Part shown: positions 17,976 to 27,250 of the stretch, one piece after another
Layout: each line of letters begins with the position of its first letter
Numbering within the stretch: the first letter of the stretch is position 1
Origin: Kushneria aurantia DSM 21353
GTDB taxonomy: Bacteria > Pseudomonadota > Gammaproteobacteria > Pseudomonadales > Halomonadaceae
Length of the DNA stretch: 64,000 bases
Assembly: GCF_000382245.1 (NCBI RefSeq)
Contig: NZ_KB907868.1
Location: forward strand, 62,001 to 126,000
Direction: 5' to 3'
The notes under the pieces: generated by a model
What the model was told of the DNA's origin: nothing
Seen by the model: only the letters and a program-made list of their open reading frames with translations
The model's database searches: none
Program-made: the position numbers and the translations under genes

Positions 17976-20261
17976 ATGAGCGAAGAAGTGAAGATTGGCG
18001 GCAAGTGTCCGTTCGCGGGCGACACGGTCGGGGGAGCTGCGGGCTCCGAGCCGACGTTGCAGCACTGGTGGCCGAATCGTCTCAAGGTCGAACTGCTGCA
18101 TCAAAATCCCCGTGAAGCGAACCCTCAGGATCCCGATTTCGACTACGCCGAAGCGTTCTCCCGGCTCGATCTGGCCGAGGTCAAAAAGGACATCAAGGCG
18201 CTGCTGACCTCCTCGGTCGACTGGTGGCCCTCCGACTACGGCAACTACGGCCCGCAGATGATTCGCATGGCGTGGCACTCCGCCGGCACCTACCGCATTG
18301 CGGACGGCCGCGGCGGCGCCGGTGAAGCGATGCAGCGCTTCGCCCCGATCAACTCCTGGTGGGACAACGGCAACATCGACAAGTCGCGGCGTTTGCTGTG
18401 GCCGATCAAGCAGAAATACGGCGATGCCCTCTCCTGGGGCGATCTCATCGTGCTGACCGGTAACTGCTCGCTGGAAGTCATGGGCTTTCCCACCTTCGGC
18501 TTTGCCGGCGGCCGTATCGACGCCTGGGAGCCGGACAACCTGACCTACTGGGGGCCGGAGGGCTGGAACGGCGAGAAGGCAACCGAAGTCGCGCCGGGTC
18601 CGATGGAGGGTCACCCCAACGAGATGGTCACGCGCACCCTGCGCTGGACAGGCGAGCCCGGTGACGACAACTACGACCTGGAAGCGCCGCTGGCGGCCTC
18701 CAACATGGCGCTGATCTACGTCGACCCGGAAGGTTCGGCGAAAAAGGGGATTCCCGAGGATTCGGCCGCCGATATCCGCATCACCTTCGGTCGCATGGCG
18801 ATGAACGATGAAGAGACCGTGGCGCTGATCGCCGGCGGTCACGCCTTCGGCAAGTCTCACGGCATGGTCAACCCGGAAAAGATCGGCCCGGCTCCCGAGG
18901 GCGCGCCGATCGAGGCCATGGGGCTGGGCTGGCAGAACCCGGATGGCAAGGGGTTTGCCGAATACACCATGACCAACGGCATCGAAGGCTCCTGGACGTC
19001 GAATCCCATCAGCTGGGACAACGAGTATCTTGAGAACCTCTTCAAGTACGAGTGGGAGCAGACCCGCAGCCCGGCCGGCGCGCTGCAGTGGACGCCGGTC
19101 GACAAGGATGCGAAACGCACGCCGGACGCTCATATCGAGGGCAAGGATCATCCGCTGATGATGATGACCTCCGATATTGCGCTGAAGGTCGACCCCTCCT
19201 ATCGCAAGATCTGCGAGAAGTTCCTCGACGATTTCGACGACTTCACCGATGCCTTCGCCCGCGCCTGGTACAAGCTGACTCACCGCGACATGGGTCCGAA
19301 AGCGCGCTATCTGGGCGCTGAAGTGCCAAAAGAGGCGCTGATCTGGCAGGACCCGGTACCGGCAGTCGACTTCGAGCTGGTCAATGCAAGCGATATCGCC
19401 GATCTCAAGGCGAAGATCCTCGCCTCCGAGCTATCGACCGCCGAGCTGATCGGTGTGGCCTGGGGCGCGGCGTCCACCTATCGCGACTCCGACAAGCGCG
19501 GTGGCGCCGATGGCGGTCGTATCCGCCTGGCGCCGCAGAAGGACTGGGCGGTCAACAACCCCGCCGAGGTCGAGAAGGTCGTCAGGGTCATGGCAGGCAT
19601 CAAGAGCGACTTCGACGGCGCTCAATCGGGCAGGAAGGTGTCGCTGGCCGATCTGATCGTACTGGGCGGGGCTGCGGCGGTCGAGAAGGCGGCGAAGGCA
19701 GCCGGTGTCGAGATCGAAGTGCCGTTCACGCCGGGCCGTAACGACGCCACCGACGAGCAGACCGACGTGCAGAGCTTCAACTGGCTGCAGCCGGTCTCCG
19801 ATGGTTTTCGCAACTATCACCGCAGCGACGTGACGTACAACGTCTCGCCTGAGCAGATCTTTCTGGATCGCGCCGCGCTCTTGAAGCTCAGCGCTCCGGA
19901 GTGGACGGCGCTGACCGGCGGCCTGCGCGTGCTGGACGTCAACTCCGACGGCGAGTACAAGCAGCACGGCGTGTTCACCGACCGCCCGGGCGTACTGACC
20001 AATGACTTCTTCCTCAATCTGACGTCGCCGGCGTTCGAGTGGCAGAAGGTCGACGAGGCGGGCATGACGTTCACGCTCAACGATCGTGACAGCGGCGAGG
20101 TCAAATTCAGGGCGACCCGCTGCGACCTGATCTTCGGTTCCAACTCGCAGCTGCGTCAGCTGGCCGAGTTCTATGCTCAGAAAGGCGGACAGGAGAAGCT
20201 GGTACGCGACTTCGTGGCCGCCTGGAACAAGGTCATGATGCACGACCGCTTCGACGTCTGA
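17976..20261 (+). CDS. katG: Catalase-peroxidase
   Basis: The 761-residue haem enzyme removes hydrogen peroxide. The distal active site is R97, W100 and H101 in [13 protein letters not shown], and the proximal haem ligand is H289 in [12 protein letters not shown]. The Met-Tyr-Trp cross-link needed for catalase activity is present as W100, Y248 (ALIYVDPEG) and M274 (FGRMAMND). The second, non-haem peroxidase-like domain starts near residue 440. An AAGGA lies upstream of the ATG. It is monocistronic, with a good terminator after the stop. The proximal histidine lies about 26 residues further from the distal one than in the mycobacterial enzyme, which indicates a longer loop. Confidence 0.97.
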   Translation: MSEEVKIGGKCPFAGDTVGGAAGSEPTLQHWWPNRLKVELLHQNPREANPQDPDFDYAEAFSRLDLAEVKKDIKALLTSSVDWWPSDYGNYGPQMIRMAWHSAGTYRIADGRGGAGEAMQRFAPINSWWDNGNIDKSRRLLWPIKQKYGDALSWGDLIVLTGNCSLEVMGFPTFGFAGGRIDAWEPDNLTYWGPEGWNGEKATEVAPGPMEGHPNEMVTRTLRWTGEPGDDNYDLEAPLAASNMALIYVDPEGSAKKGIPEDSAADIRITFGRMAMNDEETVALIAGGHAFGKSHGMVNPEKIGPAPEGAPIEAMGLGWQNPDGKGFAEYTMTNGIEGSWTSNPISWDNEYLENLFKYEWEQTRSPAGALQWTPVDKDAKRTPDAHIEGKDHPLMMMTSDIALKVDPSYRKICEKFLDDFDDFTDAFARAWYKLTHRDMGPKARYLGAEVPKEALIWQDPVPAVDFELVNASDIADLKAKILASELSTAELIGVAWGAASTYRDSDKRGGADGGRIRLAPQKDWAVNNPAEVEKVVRVMAGIKSDFDGAQSGRKVSLADLIVLGGAAAVEKAAKAAGVEIEVPFTPGRNDATDEQTDVQSFNWLQPVSDGFRNYHRSDVTYNVSPEQIFLDRAALLKLSAPEWTALTGGLRVLDVNSDGEYKQHGVFTDRPGVLTNDFFLNLTSPAFEWQKVDEAGMTFTLNDRDSGEVKFRATRCDLIFGSNSQLRQLAEFYAQKGGQEKLVRDFVAAWNKVMMHDRFDV

Positions 20262-20284
20262 TTCCTCTCGCCAGCCGTGATGAC

Positions 20285-20318
20285 ACGGCCCCACGCCACC
20301 CGGCGTCGGGCCGTTTTT
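20285..20318 (+). terminator. Rho-independent terminator of katG
   Basis: The arms ACGGCCC (20285-20291) and GGGCCGT (20308-20314) form a stem followed by a run of T. It begins 24 bases after the katG stop. Confidence 0.85.
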
Positions 20319-20319
20319 A

Positions 20320-20358
20320 CTATCTCTCCCGACTATCTCTCCCGACTATCTCTCCCGC
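20320..20358. repeat. Three tandem copies of a 13-bp unit
   Basis: The unit CTATCTCTCCCGA occurs at 20320-20332, 20333-20345 and, with a final C, 20346-20358. It directly follows the katG terminator. The remaining 340 bases before the chemoreceptor gene hold a small hairpin (CGTCTGC/GCAGACG, 20362-20380) and a GTGAT/ATCAC dyad (20413-20429). No clear promoter or gene was found there. Confidence 0.85.
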
Positions 20359-20701
20359 TGTCGTCTGCGACAGGCAGACGCACTGCTTTCGTGTTTTACA
20401 CATGCTATACGCGTGATCGGCAGCATCACCCGTTTCTTTATACCGCGGCAACGGAGAAGAAACGGTAATCTTCATTCCCTTTTCCTTGGCTGAATGCGAC
20501 CTGACTTGCTTTAGCGTGTCATATGCGAGAGCAATGTTGGGTCAACCACCGACGATTCCCTGCGGGACCATCCCGTGTCACCCGCCCGGTGCGCCAGGCC
20601 CCCTGTAATTCTCCGGACTTCATTGGGTCTGTTTGCAGGTTGCAAGCGCATGCGGACAGTTCCCGGCCTGAAAATCCGGCTCCAAACAGTGGACATGTCA
20701 G

Positions 20702-22624
20702 ATGGCTTTGAAAAAAAGCGCGATTCAGTCAGACGACCAGCAGAGCGGGCAGGCGCGCGGCGCGTCGGCGACGGCGCAGCAGAGCGCCGAGCAGCAGCGC
20801 CGCCGGGCCCGCACGCTGGCCAAACAGCAGCAGTCCTCCGAGCGGGTCGCCAGCGCCGCCCAGCAGGTGGCGAGCAGTATTACCGAATCCGGCCAGGCGC
20901 GAGAGCAGCTCAACCAGAATCTGCAGGAGATCGCCTCGGCGGCGGAGGAGTCCGCCTCTGCCAGCCAGGAGAGTCTCGCCAGCGTGCGTTCGATCAACGA
21001 GCGCATCAAAACGCTCAATCAGCAGATCAAGAGTTCGCGCACTGAAGCGGATGATGCCAATCAGCGCTCGCGCCAGGCCGCGCAGCGCATCCGCAGCCTG
21101 TTCGAGAGTCTGAAGAGTACCGCCGAGCGCCAGCAGCGCTCGCAGTCGCTGATGCAGCAGCTCGAAGAGCAGGCCGGCTCGATCAACGAGGCCGCCGGTC
21201 ACGTCATGCGCATCGCTGACCAGACCAACCTGCTGGCGCTCAACGCCGCTATCGAGGCGGGACGCGCCGGTCATCACGGTCGTGGTTTCGCGGTGGTGGC
21301 GGATACCGTGCGCGGGCTGGCCGAAGCCGCCGGGCGCAGCGCCACCGAAATTACCCAGCTGGCGGATCAGATTCAGGAGCGCACCGGCAGCGCCGGCGAA
21401 CTGGTCAAGCAGTCGGCGGAGGCGGCCGGCAAGCAGGTCACTTCCAGCGAGGATGTCAACAATCAGTTTACCGCCATCGTCGAGGAGATGCGCGAGATCG
21501 CTGCCCTCACGGAGGCGATCGATGGTGCGGTGGACGAAGTCGAGGCGGCGATGTCCGACCTGCAGCAGGGCTCGGAAAATGTCGCCTCCGCTGCCGAGCA
21601 GCAGGCCTCCGCCTCGGAGGAGGTGGTCAACTCGCTGAGCGAGCAGAACACCGCGCTGAAGGAGGCCGAGACGCGCGCTCGCGAGTTGGAGGAGACCTCC
21701 GATGCCCTGCGTCAGAGCACCGAGGCGAGCCGCGATGCCGAGAGGGTGGCGGCGATCGCCGAGGACCTGGCCTCCTCGGTGGAGGAGTTGCAGCGTGGCT
21801 CGACCGAGGTCAGGACCGCACTGAGCGAGATTCTCGGCGGTGCCGAACAGAACGCCTCGGCTGCCGAGGAGTCGCTGACCGCGGTGCGTCAGGTCGAGGA
21901 GAACGTCAACAGCGCCGGCAGCCAGGCCGAAGACAGCCTGTCGCGTACCCAGCGCGTGTCGGAGTTGCTGTCGCACAACCGCAAAGCCATCGATGAGCTG
22001 ATCAGCGGCGTCGAAACCGGCTTCGAGCAGGCTCAGCAGAATCTGAGCGAAATCCAGTCGATCCAGCAGTTCAATCGCCAGACCGACCGGATCGCCAACA
22101 ACATCTCCAATATCGCCATCAAGACCAGCATGCTGGCGGTCAACGGCGCCGTCGAGGCCGCCCGTGCCGGCGAACACGGCAGCGGCTTTGCCGTCGTCTC
22201 CGGCGATATCCAGACGCTGGCCGACGACTCCAGCAAGAACGTCGAGGAGATTCAGGATCTGGTGCGCCGCATTCAGAACCATGCCGACAATCTCGAGCGC
22301 GATCTCGAAGAGCTTTTGAAGTGGTCCGAGCGCGACGTCGAACGTGCCCGCGACACCCTGGCCGATGTGGCCAGCCTGGAGGGCATGCGGGATTCATTGC
22401 TGACCGGCAGCCAGGGCGTGCAGGGAGGCCTCAACGAGGTCACCAATGCAATCGGCGAAGCGCGCACCGGCATGCAGCAGGTGGCGGAGTCGGCGGAAGA
22501 GTCGACCACCAACGTGCGTTACGCCTCGACCTCGGCCGACGAGCAGGCGCAGGGCGCCGAAGAGCTGGCGGCCGCGGTCGAGGAGATCTCCTCTATCGCC
22601 GACGAGATGCAGTACAGCCAGTAA
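20702..22624 (+). CDS. Soluble methyl-accepting chemotaxis protein with two signalling tips
   Basis: The 640-residue protein is almost wholly coiled coil and has no signal peptide, membrane segment or recognisable sensor domain. It contains two copies of the receptor hairpin tip that binds CheA and CheW. Tip 1 is near residues 175-207 ([18 protein letters not shown], then [16 protein letters not shown]). Tip 2 is near 475-507 ([20 protein letters not shown], then [14 protein letters not shown]) and is more divergent. Ser/Ala/Glu-rich flanks could be methylation helices for the CheR and CheB encoded downstream. It is the first gene of an eight-gene chemosensory operon. The ribosome-binding site is weak. 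FrzCD of Myxococcus is another cytoplasmic receptor, but it has a single tip. Confidence 0.88.
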   Translation: MALKKSAIQSDDQQSGQARGASATAQQSAEQQRRRARTLAKQQQSSERVASAAQQVASSITESGQAREQLNQNLQEIASAAEESASASQESLASVRSINERIKTLNQQIKSSRTEADDANQRSRQAAQRIRSLFESLKSTAERQQRSQSLMQQLEEQAGSINEAAGHVMRIADQTNLLALNAAIEAGRAGHHGRGFAVVADTVRGLAEAAGRSATEITQLADQIQERTGSAGELVKQSAEAAGKQVTSSEDVNNQFTAIVEEMREIAALTEAIDGAVDEVEAAMSDLQQGSENVASAAEQQASASEEVVNSLSEQNTALKEAETRARELEETSDALRQSTEASRDAERVAAIAEDLASSVEELQRGSTEVRTALSEILGGAEQNASAAEESLTAVRQVEENVNSAGSQAEDSLSRTQRVSELLSHNRKAIDELISGVETGFEQAQQNLSEIQSIQQFNRQTDRIANNISNIAIKTSMLAVNGAVEAARAGEHGSGFAVVSGDIQTLADDSSKNVEEIQDLVRRIQNHADNLERDLEELLKWSERDVERARDTLADVASLEGMRDSLLTGSQGVQGGLNEVTNAIGEARTGMQQVAESAEESTTNVRYASTSADEQAQGAEELAAAVEEISSIADEMQYSQ

Positions 22625-22685
22625 CCGCCCCTTTGGCGCTGCGCGTCCGGGAGCTGCGGCGAAAGCCGCTGTATGGAGAGACAGC

Positions 22686-24230
22686 ATGAGTTCATCGCAA
22701 GCGCAAACAAGCGACGACAGCGGCGTCGTCATCTGCCGGCTGGGCGGCGAGCGTTTTGCCCTGCCGATGCGTCAGGTCAGCGGCGTGCTGCGTCGTCCCG
22801 CCATACGTCGTCTGCCGATGTCGCAGCAGGCGCTGCTGGGGCTGGCCAGTCTGCGCGGCAGCGTGGTGCCGATCATCGCTCTGCATCACCTGCTGGGGCT
22901 GGCCTGTGATCGCGATGGCGAAAGCGACAGCCGCATCGTGATGATGGAGCTGGAGCAGACGCTGGGCATCTGCGTCGATGATGTCGAGAACGTGGTGTCG
23001 CTGCCGGCCGAAAGTGCTATCGGTGCGGCAGAAGAGACGACGCGCAGCGGCGTGCGCGGTCACCATCTCGACAGTGAAGGGCGCGTGATTCAATGGCTCG
23101 ATGTCGCCCGGCTGGTGCAGGAGCAGCTGGTACCCGTCGAACGCAAGGCGGTGCCGACGCCCTCGGGGGCCGCTCAGACGGCGTCACCGGACCCCGGCAC
23201 GCCGCAATATGACAGCCGTGAGCAGAACATCTCGCTGGTCAGTTTTACGCTGGCCGAACAGCATTTTGCGCTACACCTCGAACATGTTCGCCAGATCCTG
23301 CGCCTGCCCGAGGAGGTCAGCGCGGTGCCCAACGCTCCGGACTACCTGCTGGGGCTGATGACGCTGCGCGACGAGACCCTGCCGCTGCTGGCGCTCGGCC
23401 CCTGGTTCGGGCTGGCCGGGCTCCCCGAAGCGGGGGCGCCGGTGGTGGTGCTGGGGCTCGGGGAGTACCGCATTGGCGTGGTGGTGGATGGCGTCAACCA
23501 GGTGGTCCGGCTGGCGCCGGCCGCGCTGCGCGGCTTTCCGGCGCTGTCCACCGGTGGTCCGGATGCCGGCATCGAGGCGATCTGCCGGCCGGCGGCCGAT
23601 CAGCCGCTGATGACGCTTCTGAGCGAGCAGCCCTTTCGCAAGCTGGCCGAGCAGTATGGCGTTCCGATGGCGGCCTCGCGGGACGTCCGGGACGGCAGTG
23701 AAGCGGTCGATGAGGGCGAGGATGACGATGAATCGCTGCGGCTGTTGGAGTTCAGCCTTGCCGGCCAGCAGTACAGTCTGCCGCTGGAAGCGGTGACCGA
23801 GATCGCCAGTCGACCCGAGGCGCCCACTCAGGTGCCGGCAACCCCTGAATTTCTCGACGGCATGATCAACCTGCGCGGTGATGCCCTGCCCATTGTCGAC
23901 ATGGCAAAGCGGCTGGGCGTGGCGCCTGAAGTGTCCGGCGACGACAGGAGCGGCAGCGAGCGACGCATCGTGGTGGTCAGTCACCGTGGCATGAAAACCG
24001 GGCTGCTGGTCGATGTGGTCAACAACGTCATGCATGTTCGCCGCTCGTGGCTCGAAGCGTCACCGGTCGTCATGCTGGGGCGCGAAGTGCTGGTGGATCG
24101 CCTGGTGAGACTGCCCGACAGTCGCGATGTCATTCAACTGCTGACGCTGGAGGCGCTGTTCTCCGCCGACGAACGAGCGCAGCTCGATGAAATGAGCGGT
24201 GACGTCGCCGACGCGCCATTAACGGAATGA
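22686..24230 (+). CDS. Triple-domain CheW coupling protein
   Basis: The 514-residue protein consists of three CheW/SH3-like domains at about residues 12-150, 182-325 and 351-495. Each begins with the same pattern (VVICRLGGERFALPMRQV, LVSFTLAEQHFALHLEHV, LLEFSLAGQQYSLPLEAV) and has the LLGLxxLRG or LDGMINLRG core. CheW links receptors to CheA. A GGAGAG lies just upstream of the ATG at 22686; in-frame sequence further upstream is not family-like. Three coupling domains on one chain, next to a receptor with two tips, suggest a multivalent array. The linkers are charged and low in complexity. Confidence 0.88.
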   Translation: MSSSQAQTSDDSGVVICRLGGERFALPMRQVSGVLRRPAIRRLPMSQQALLGLASLRGSVVPIIALHHLLGLACDRDGESDSRIVMMELEQTLGICVDDVENVVSLPAESAIGAAEETTRSGVRGHHLDSEGRVIQWLDVARLVQEQLVPVERKAVPTPSGAAQTASPDPGTPQYDSREQNISLVSFTLAEQHFALHLEHVRQILRLPEEVSAVPNAPDYLLGLMTLRDETLPLLALGPWFGLAGLPEAGAPVVVLGLGEYRIGVVVDGVNQVVRLAPAALRGFPALSTGGPDAGIEAICRPAADQPLMTLLSEQPFRKLAEQYGVPMAASRDVRDGSEAVDEGEDDDESLRLLEFSLAGQQYSLPLEAVTEIASRPEAPTQVPATPEFLDGMINLRGDALPIVDMAKRLGVAPEVSGDDRSGSERRIVVVSHRGMKTGLLVDVVNNVMHVRRSWLEASPVVMLGREVLVDRLVRLPDSRDVIQLLTLEALFSADERAQLDEMSGDVADAPLTE

Positions 24231-24234
24231 TGCC

Positions 24235-25311
24235 ATGACGACCAGGGTGCTGGTGGTGGATGACTCGGCGCTGATGCGCCGCCAACTGCGAACCCTTTTG
24301 GAAGAGGCGGGGGAGTTCGAGGTGACCACGGCGCGTAACGGCGAGGACGCGCTGACGCAGTGTCGCGAGCGACGCCCCGATGTGGTGACGCTGGATATCA
24401 ACATGCCGGTCATGGACGGTCTGACCTGTCTGTCGCACCTGATGATCGAGACGCCCTGCCCGGTGATCATGGTCTCGTCGCTGACCGAAAAGGGCGCGCT
24501 GTCGACCTTCGAGGCCCTTGAACTGGGAGCCTTCGACTACGTCACCAAGCCCGATGGCACGGTATCGAGCAACATGCGGACAGTAGCCGATGCGCTGATC
24601 GACCGGGTGCGCGCTGCGGCCGGTAATCGCCGTGGCACGCCCGAGCGCACCTCGGCAGCGGTCGCCGACGAGCCGCCGGTCACGGCGCCGGCAAGACGCA
24701 ACACGGCGGCGGTCACCTTTGCCCGACCGCCGCAGCGGGAACTGGTGGTCATCGGCGTTTCCACCGGTGGTCCGGGCACCCTGGAGACCATTCTGGGCGA
24801 GCTGCCGGCCGACTTCCCGATCCCCATCGTTATCGCCCAGCATATGCCGGCGCGCTTTACCGAAGTGTTCGCCGCACGGCTGAACGACAAGTGCGCCGTC
24901 GAGGTACAGGAGGTGCGCGGCCCGGTCAGGCTGCAGCCCGGCAACGTTTATATGGCGCGTGGCGAGGCCGACATGCGCATCGTGCGGCGCGGCACGACGC
25001 TGGTAGCGAAGAGCCTGCCGAGCAGCGATCGCTACCTCTGGCACCCCAGCGTCTCGCGGCTGGTGGCCTCCGTGCTGGAGGTGGTTACCCCGTCTCGGCT
25101 GATTGCCGTGCAGCTGACCGGCATGGGCTACGACGGCGCCGAGGAGATGGCCGACGCCCATCGCCGGGGCGCGCTGACGCTGGCCGAGAGCGAGCGCAGC
25201 GCGGTGGTCTACGGCATGCCGCGGGTGCTGATCGAAAGCGGTGGCGCCGAGGTGGTGTGCGACAGCCGCGACATGGCCGCGCAACTGATGCAGTGGCTGG
25301 CCGCAACCTGA
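24235..25311 (+). CDS. cheB: CheB protein-glutamate methylesterase
   Basis: The 358-residue protein has an N-terminal receiver domain with phospho-acceptor D54 (TLDINMPVMDG) and acid pocket D9/D10. The C-terminal methylesterase domain has catalytic triad S176 (GVSTGGPGT), H203 (AQHMP) and D300 (GMGYDG). It removes methyl groups from, and deamidates, the receptor. A linker of about 40 residues joins the domains. It starts four bases after the triple-CheW stop, so the operon is tight. Confidence 0.95.
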   Translation: MTTRVLVVDDSALMRRQLRTLLEEAGEFEVTTARNGEDALTQCRERRPDVVTLDINMPVMDGLTCLSHLMIETPCPVIMVSSLTEKGALSTFEALELGAFDYVTKPDGTVSSNMRTVADALIDRVRAAAGNRRGTPERTSAAVADEPPVTAPARRNTAAVTFARPPQRELVVIGVSTGGPGTLETILGELPADFPIPIVIAQHMPARFTEVFAARLNDKCAVEVQEVRGPVRLQPGNVYMARGEADMRIVRRGTTLVAKSLPSSDRYLWHPSVSRLVASVLEVVTPSRLIAVQLTGMGYDGAEEMADAHRRGALTLAESERSAVVYGMPRVLIESGGAEVVCDSRDMAAQLMQWLAAT

Positions 25312-25333
25312 TGATGAGTGCAGGAGAGCTTCG

Positions 25334-25960
25334 ATGGCCCCTCTGAGGCGCAGCGCAATTTGCTCCGGGACGCCTGACAGCCGTGGTGGTGATAACGACA
25401 TCGCGGCAGGCGATCTGTACGATCCGACGCCTGCCGTGCGACGGGCGGCCGCAAGGGGGCTGGCCGACTCCCCCGAGGCGGCATCGTCGCTACTGCGGTG
25501 TCTGCGCCTTGAACCCGAACACAGCGTGCGTGCGACCCTCTTTACGGCGCTCGAATATCAGCACAACGAGACGGCTACCGAAGGTCTGATCGAACTGCTG
25601 CGCAGCGACAGCGCCGAACTGCGAAGCGGTGCGGTAGCCGTGCTGCAGACCCGACCCGCCGAGATGGCGCCGCATATGGAAGAGCTGCTGCGCGACCCGG
25701 ACGCGGACGTGCGCATCATGGCACTGGACGTGCTGGGGGGCATGCCCCACCAGCAGTGTCCTGTCTGGCTGATGTGGCTTCTGGAGCATGAAAGCCACCC
25801 CAACGTGCTGGGCGCGGCGCTCGACCGTCTGATGGAGATCGGCGACGGTCGCGCACTGCCGCTGCTCGCCCGACTGCGTGAGCGGGTGGGTGATGACCCC
25901 TGTCTGGGGTTTGTCATCGACGCCGTTTATCGGCGTATCGAGGACTCGTCCGATGGCTGA
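25334..25960 (+). CDS. HEAT-repeat protein within the chemosensory operon
   Basis: This 208-residue protein is built of short alpha-helical pairs of the HEAT type. Repeated patterns such as PAVRRAAARGLADSPEAASS, SVRATLFTALEYQ, ELRSGAVAVLQTRPAEM and DVRIMALDVLGGMP recur about every 30 residues. HEAT solenoids bind other proteins. It lies between cheB and cheR and overlaps cheR by eight bases, so it is probably a partner of this signalling system, perhaps an adaptor or input for a receptor that lacks a sensor domain. That role is inference. A GGAG lies eight bases before the ATG. Confidence 0.8.
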   Translation: MAPLRRSAICSGTPDSRGGDNDIAAGDLYDPTPAVRRAAARGLADSPEAASSLLRCLRLEPEHSVRATLFTALEYQHNETATEGLIELLRSDSAELRSGAVAVLQTRPAEMAPHMEELLRDPDADVRIMALDVLGGMPHQQCPVWLMWLLEHESHPNVLGAALDRLMEIGDGRALPLLARLRERVGDDPCLGFVIDAVYRRIEDSSDG

Positions 25961-26837
25961 GACCATGCACAGCCTGCGCAAAACCGCGGTGACCCTGAGT
26001 GACGCCGATTTTGGCCGCTTTCGTGACTATTTCTATCGCCGCACCGGTATCTATTTCGAGGACTCCAAGCGCTACTTCGTCGACAAACGCCTGCTGGAGC
26101 GCATGCGGCTCACCGGTCACGAGGAGTTTCGCGGCTACTTCGCTGCCCTGCGCTTCAGGGCGGTCGGCGATGAGTTTCAGAACCTCGTCAACGCCATGAC
26201 GGTCAACGAGACCTATTTCATGCGTGAGCGTTACCAGTTCGACTGTCTGGTCGAAGAGGTGCTGGAGGAGGTCATGCGGCGTCGCGAGGGCAGCCGACCG
26301 ATCCGTATCTGGGTGATCCCTTCCAGCACCGGCGAGGAGCCCTATTCGCTGGCGCTGACGCTGCTGTCGCGCTGGCCGCTGATCGACAGCGTCGACGTCG
26401 AGATCGTTGCCTCCGATATCGACACCAGCGTGCTGGAGCGTGCCCGGCTGGGCGTCTACACCGGTCGTTCGCTGCAGCATGTGGACAGCGAACTGCGCCG
26501 GCGCTACTTCAACGAGCTGGGCGGCGGCCGCTGGCAGATCGCCGACTTCATTCGCGATGCGGTCAGTTTTTCGCGGGTCAATCTGCTGGAGCCCGAGCAT
26601 CTGCGGGGCTATCGCGATTTCGACATCATTTTGTGTCGCAATCTGCTGATCTATTTCGATGATGCGTCGCGCCGCCGGGCGGCCAGCATTCTCTACGACG
26701 CCCTGGATGAAGGCGGCTTCATTTTCCTCGGTCACTCCGAATCGATGAGCCGTATCTCCTCGTCGTATCAGGTACGCAGGTTCAAACATGCACTGGTTTA
26801 CCAGAAGCCGTGGAAACGACCCCGGAGCGAGCCATGA
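25953..26837 (+). CDS. cheR: CheR protein-glutamate methyltransferase
   Basis: This 294-residue SAM-dependent enzyme methylates receptor glutamates. It has the all-alpha N-terminal domain and the motif SSTGEEPYSLALTL (CheR motif I) in the Rossmann domain, followed by ASDIDTSVLERARLGVY and the block ILCRNLLIYFDDASRR. The start at 25953 overlaps the HEAT gene by eight bases; its stop overlaps the cheY start in an ATGA. No TPR or pentapeptide-binding extension is seen. Confidence 0.94.
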   Translation: MAETMHSLRKTAVTLSDADFGRFRDYFYRRTGIYFEDSKRYFVDKRLLERMRLTGHEEFRGYFAALRFRAVGDEFQNLVNAMTVNETYFMRERYQFDCLVEEVLEEVMRRREGSRPIRIWVIPSSTGEEPYSLALTLLSRWPLIDSVDVEIVASDIDTSVLERARLGVYTGRSLQHVDSELRRRYFNELGGGRWQIADFIRDAVSFSRVNLLEPEHLRGYRDFDIILCRNLLIYFDDASRRRAASILYDALDEGGFIFLGHSESMSRISSSYQVRRFKHALVYQKPWKRPRSEP

Positions 26838-27250
26838 AACAGATTCTGATCGTTGACGACGCCCTGACGGTGCGCATGTTTCACCGTCAACTGGTGACCG
26901 CTATCGGCCATGGCGTGGTCGAAGCGGAAAACGGTGTCGAAGCGCTCGAAAAGCTGGCGCAGGCGCCCTGCGATCTGATGCTGGTAGACGTCAACATGCC
27001 CTTTATGGACGGCTATCGCTTTATTCGCAGCGTGCGCGAGAGCGCCGAATGGTGTGACATACCGGCGATCATGATCAGCACCGAAGCGAAGCCCGACGAC
27101 CGCCGTCAGGCCTACGCCGCCGGCGCCAATTTCTATCTGGTGAAACCGACCGATCCACAGCATCTTGAAAAACTGATCGTTACTCTTCTCGGCCACCCCG
27201 AGCCCGAGGCCAGGGCTGCCGTCAACCGCGAGACAGGAGCCTGCTCATGA
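26834..27250 (+). CDS. cheY: CheY-like single-domain response regulator
   Basis: The 138-residue receiver domain has acid pocket D8/D9, phospho-acceptor D52 (LVDVNMPFMDG), a conserved threonine in MISTEAK and the lysine in LVKPTD. It has no output domain, so it acts by binding a partner. It overlaps cheR and cheA by four bases on each side. The target could be the flagellar motor or another effector; no flagellar, pilus or cyclic-di-GMP gene is adjacent. Confidence 0.92.
   Translation: MKQILIVDDALTVRMFHRQLVTAIGHGVVEAENGVEALEKLAQAPCDLMLVDVNMPFMDGYRFIRSVRESAEWCDIPAIMISTEAKPDDRRQAYAAGANFYLVKPTDPQHLEKLIVTLLGHPEPEARAAVNRETGACS

Noticed and set aside
20320-20358. Tandem 13-bp units as a CRISPR or iteron array
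   Set aside because: Copies are contiguous with no spacers, only three are present and no cas or replication gene is near.
20729-22282. Antisense frame in the chemoreceptor gene with leucine/glycine-rich product
   Set aside because: It arises from the repeated coiled-coil codons of the receptor read in reverse.
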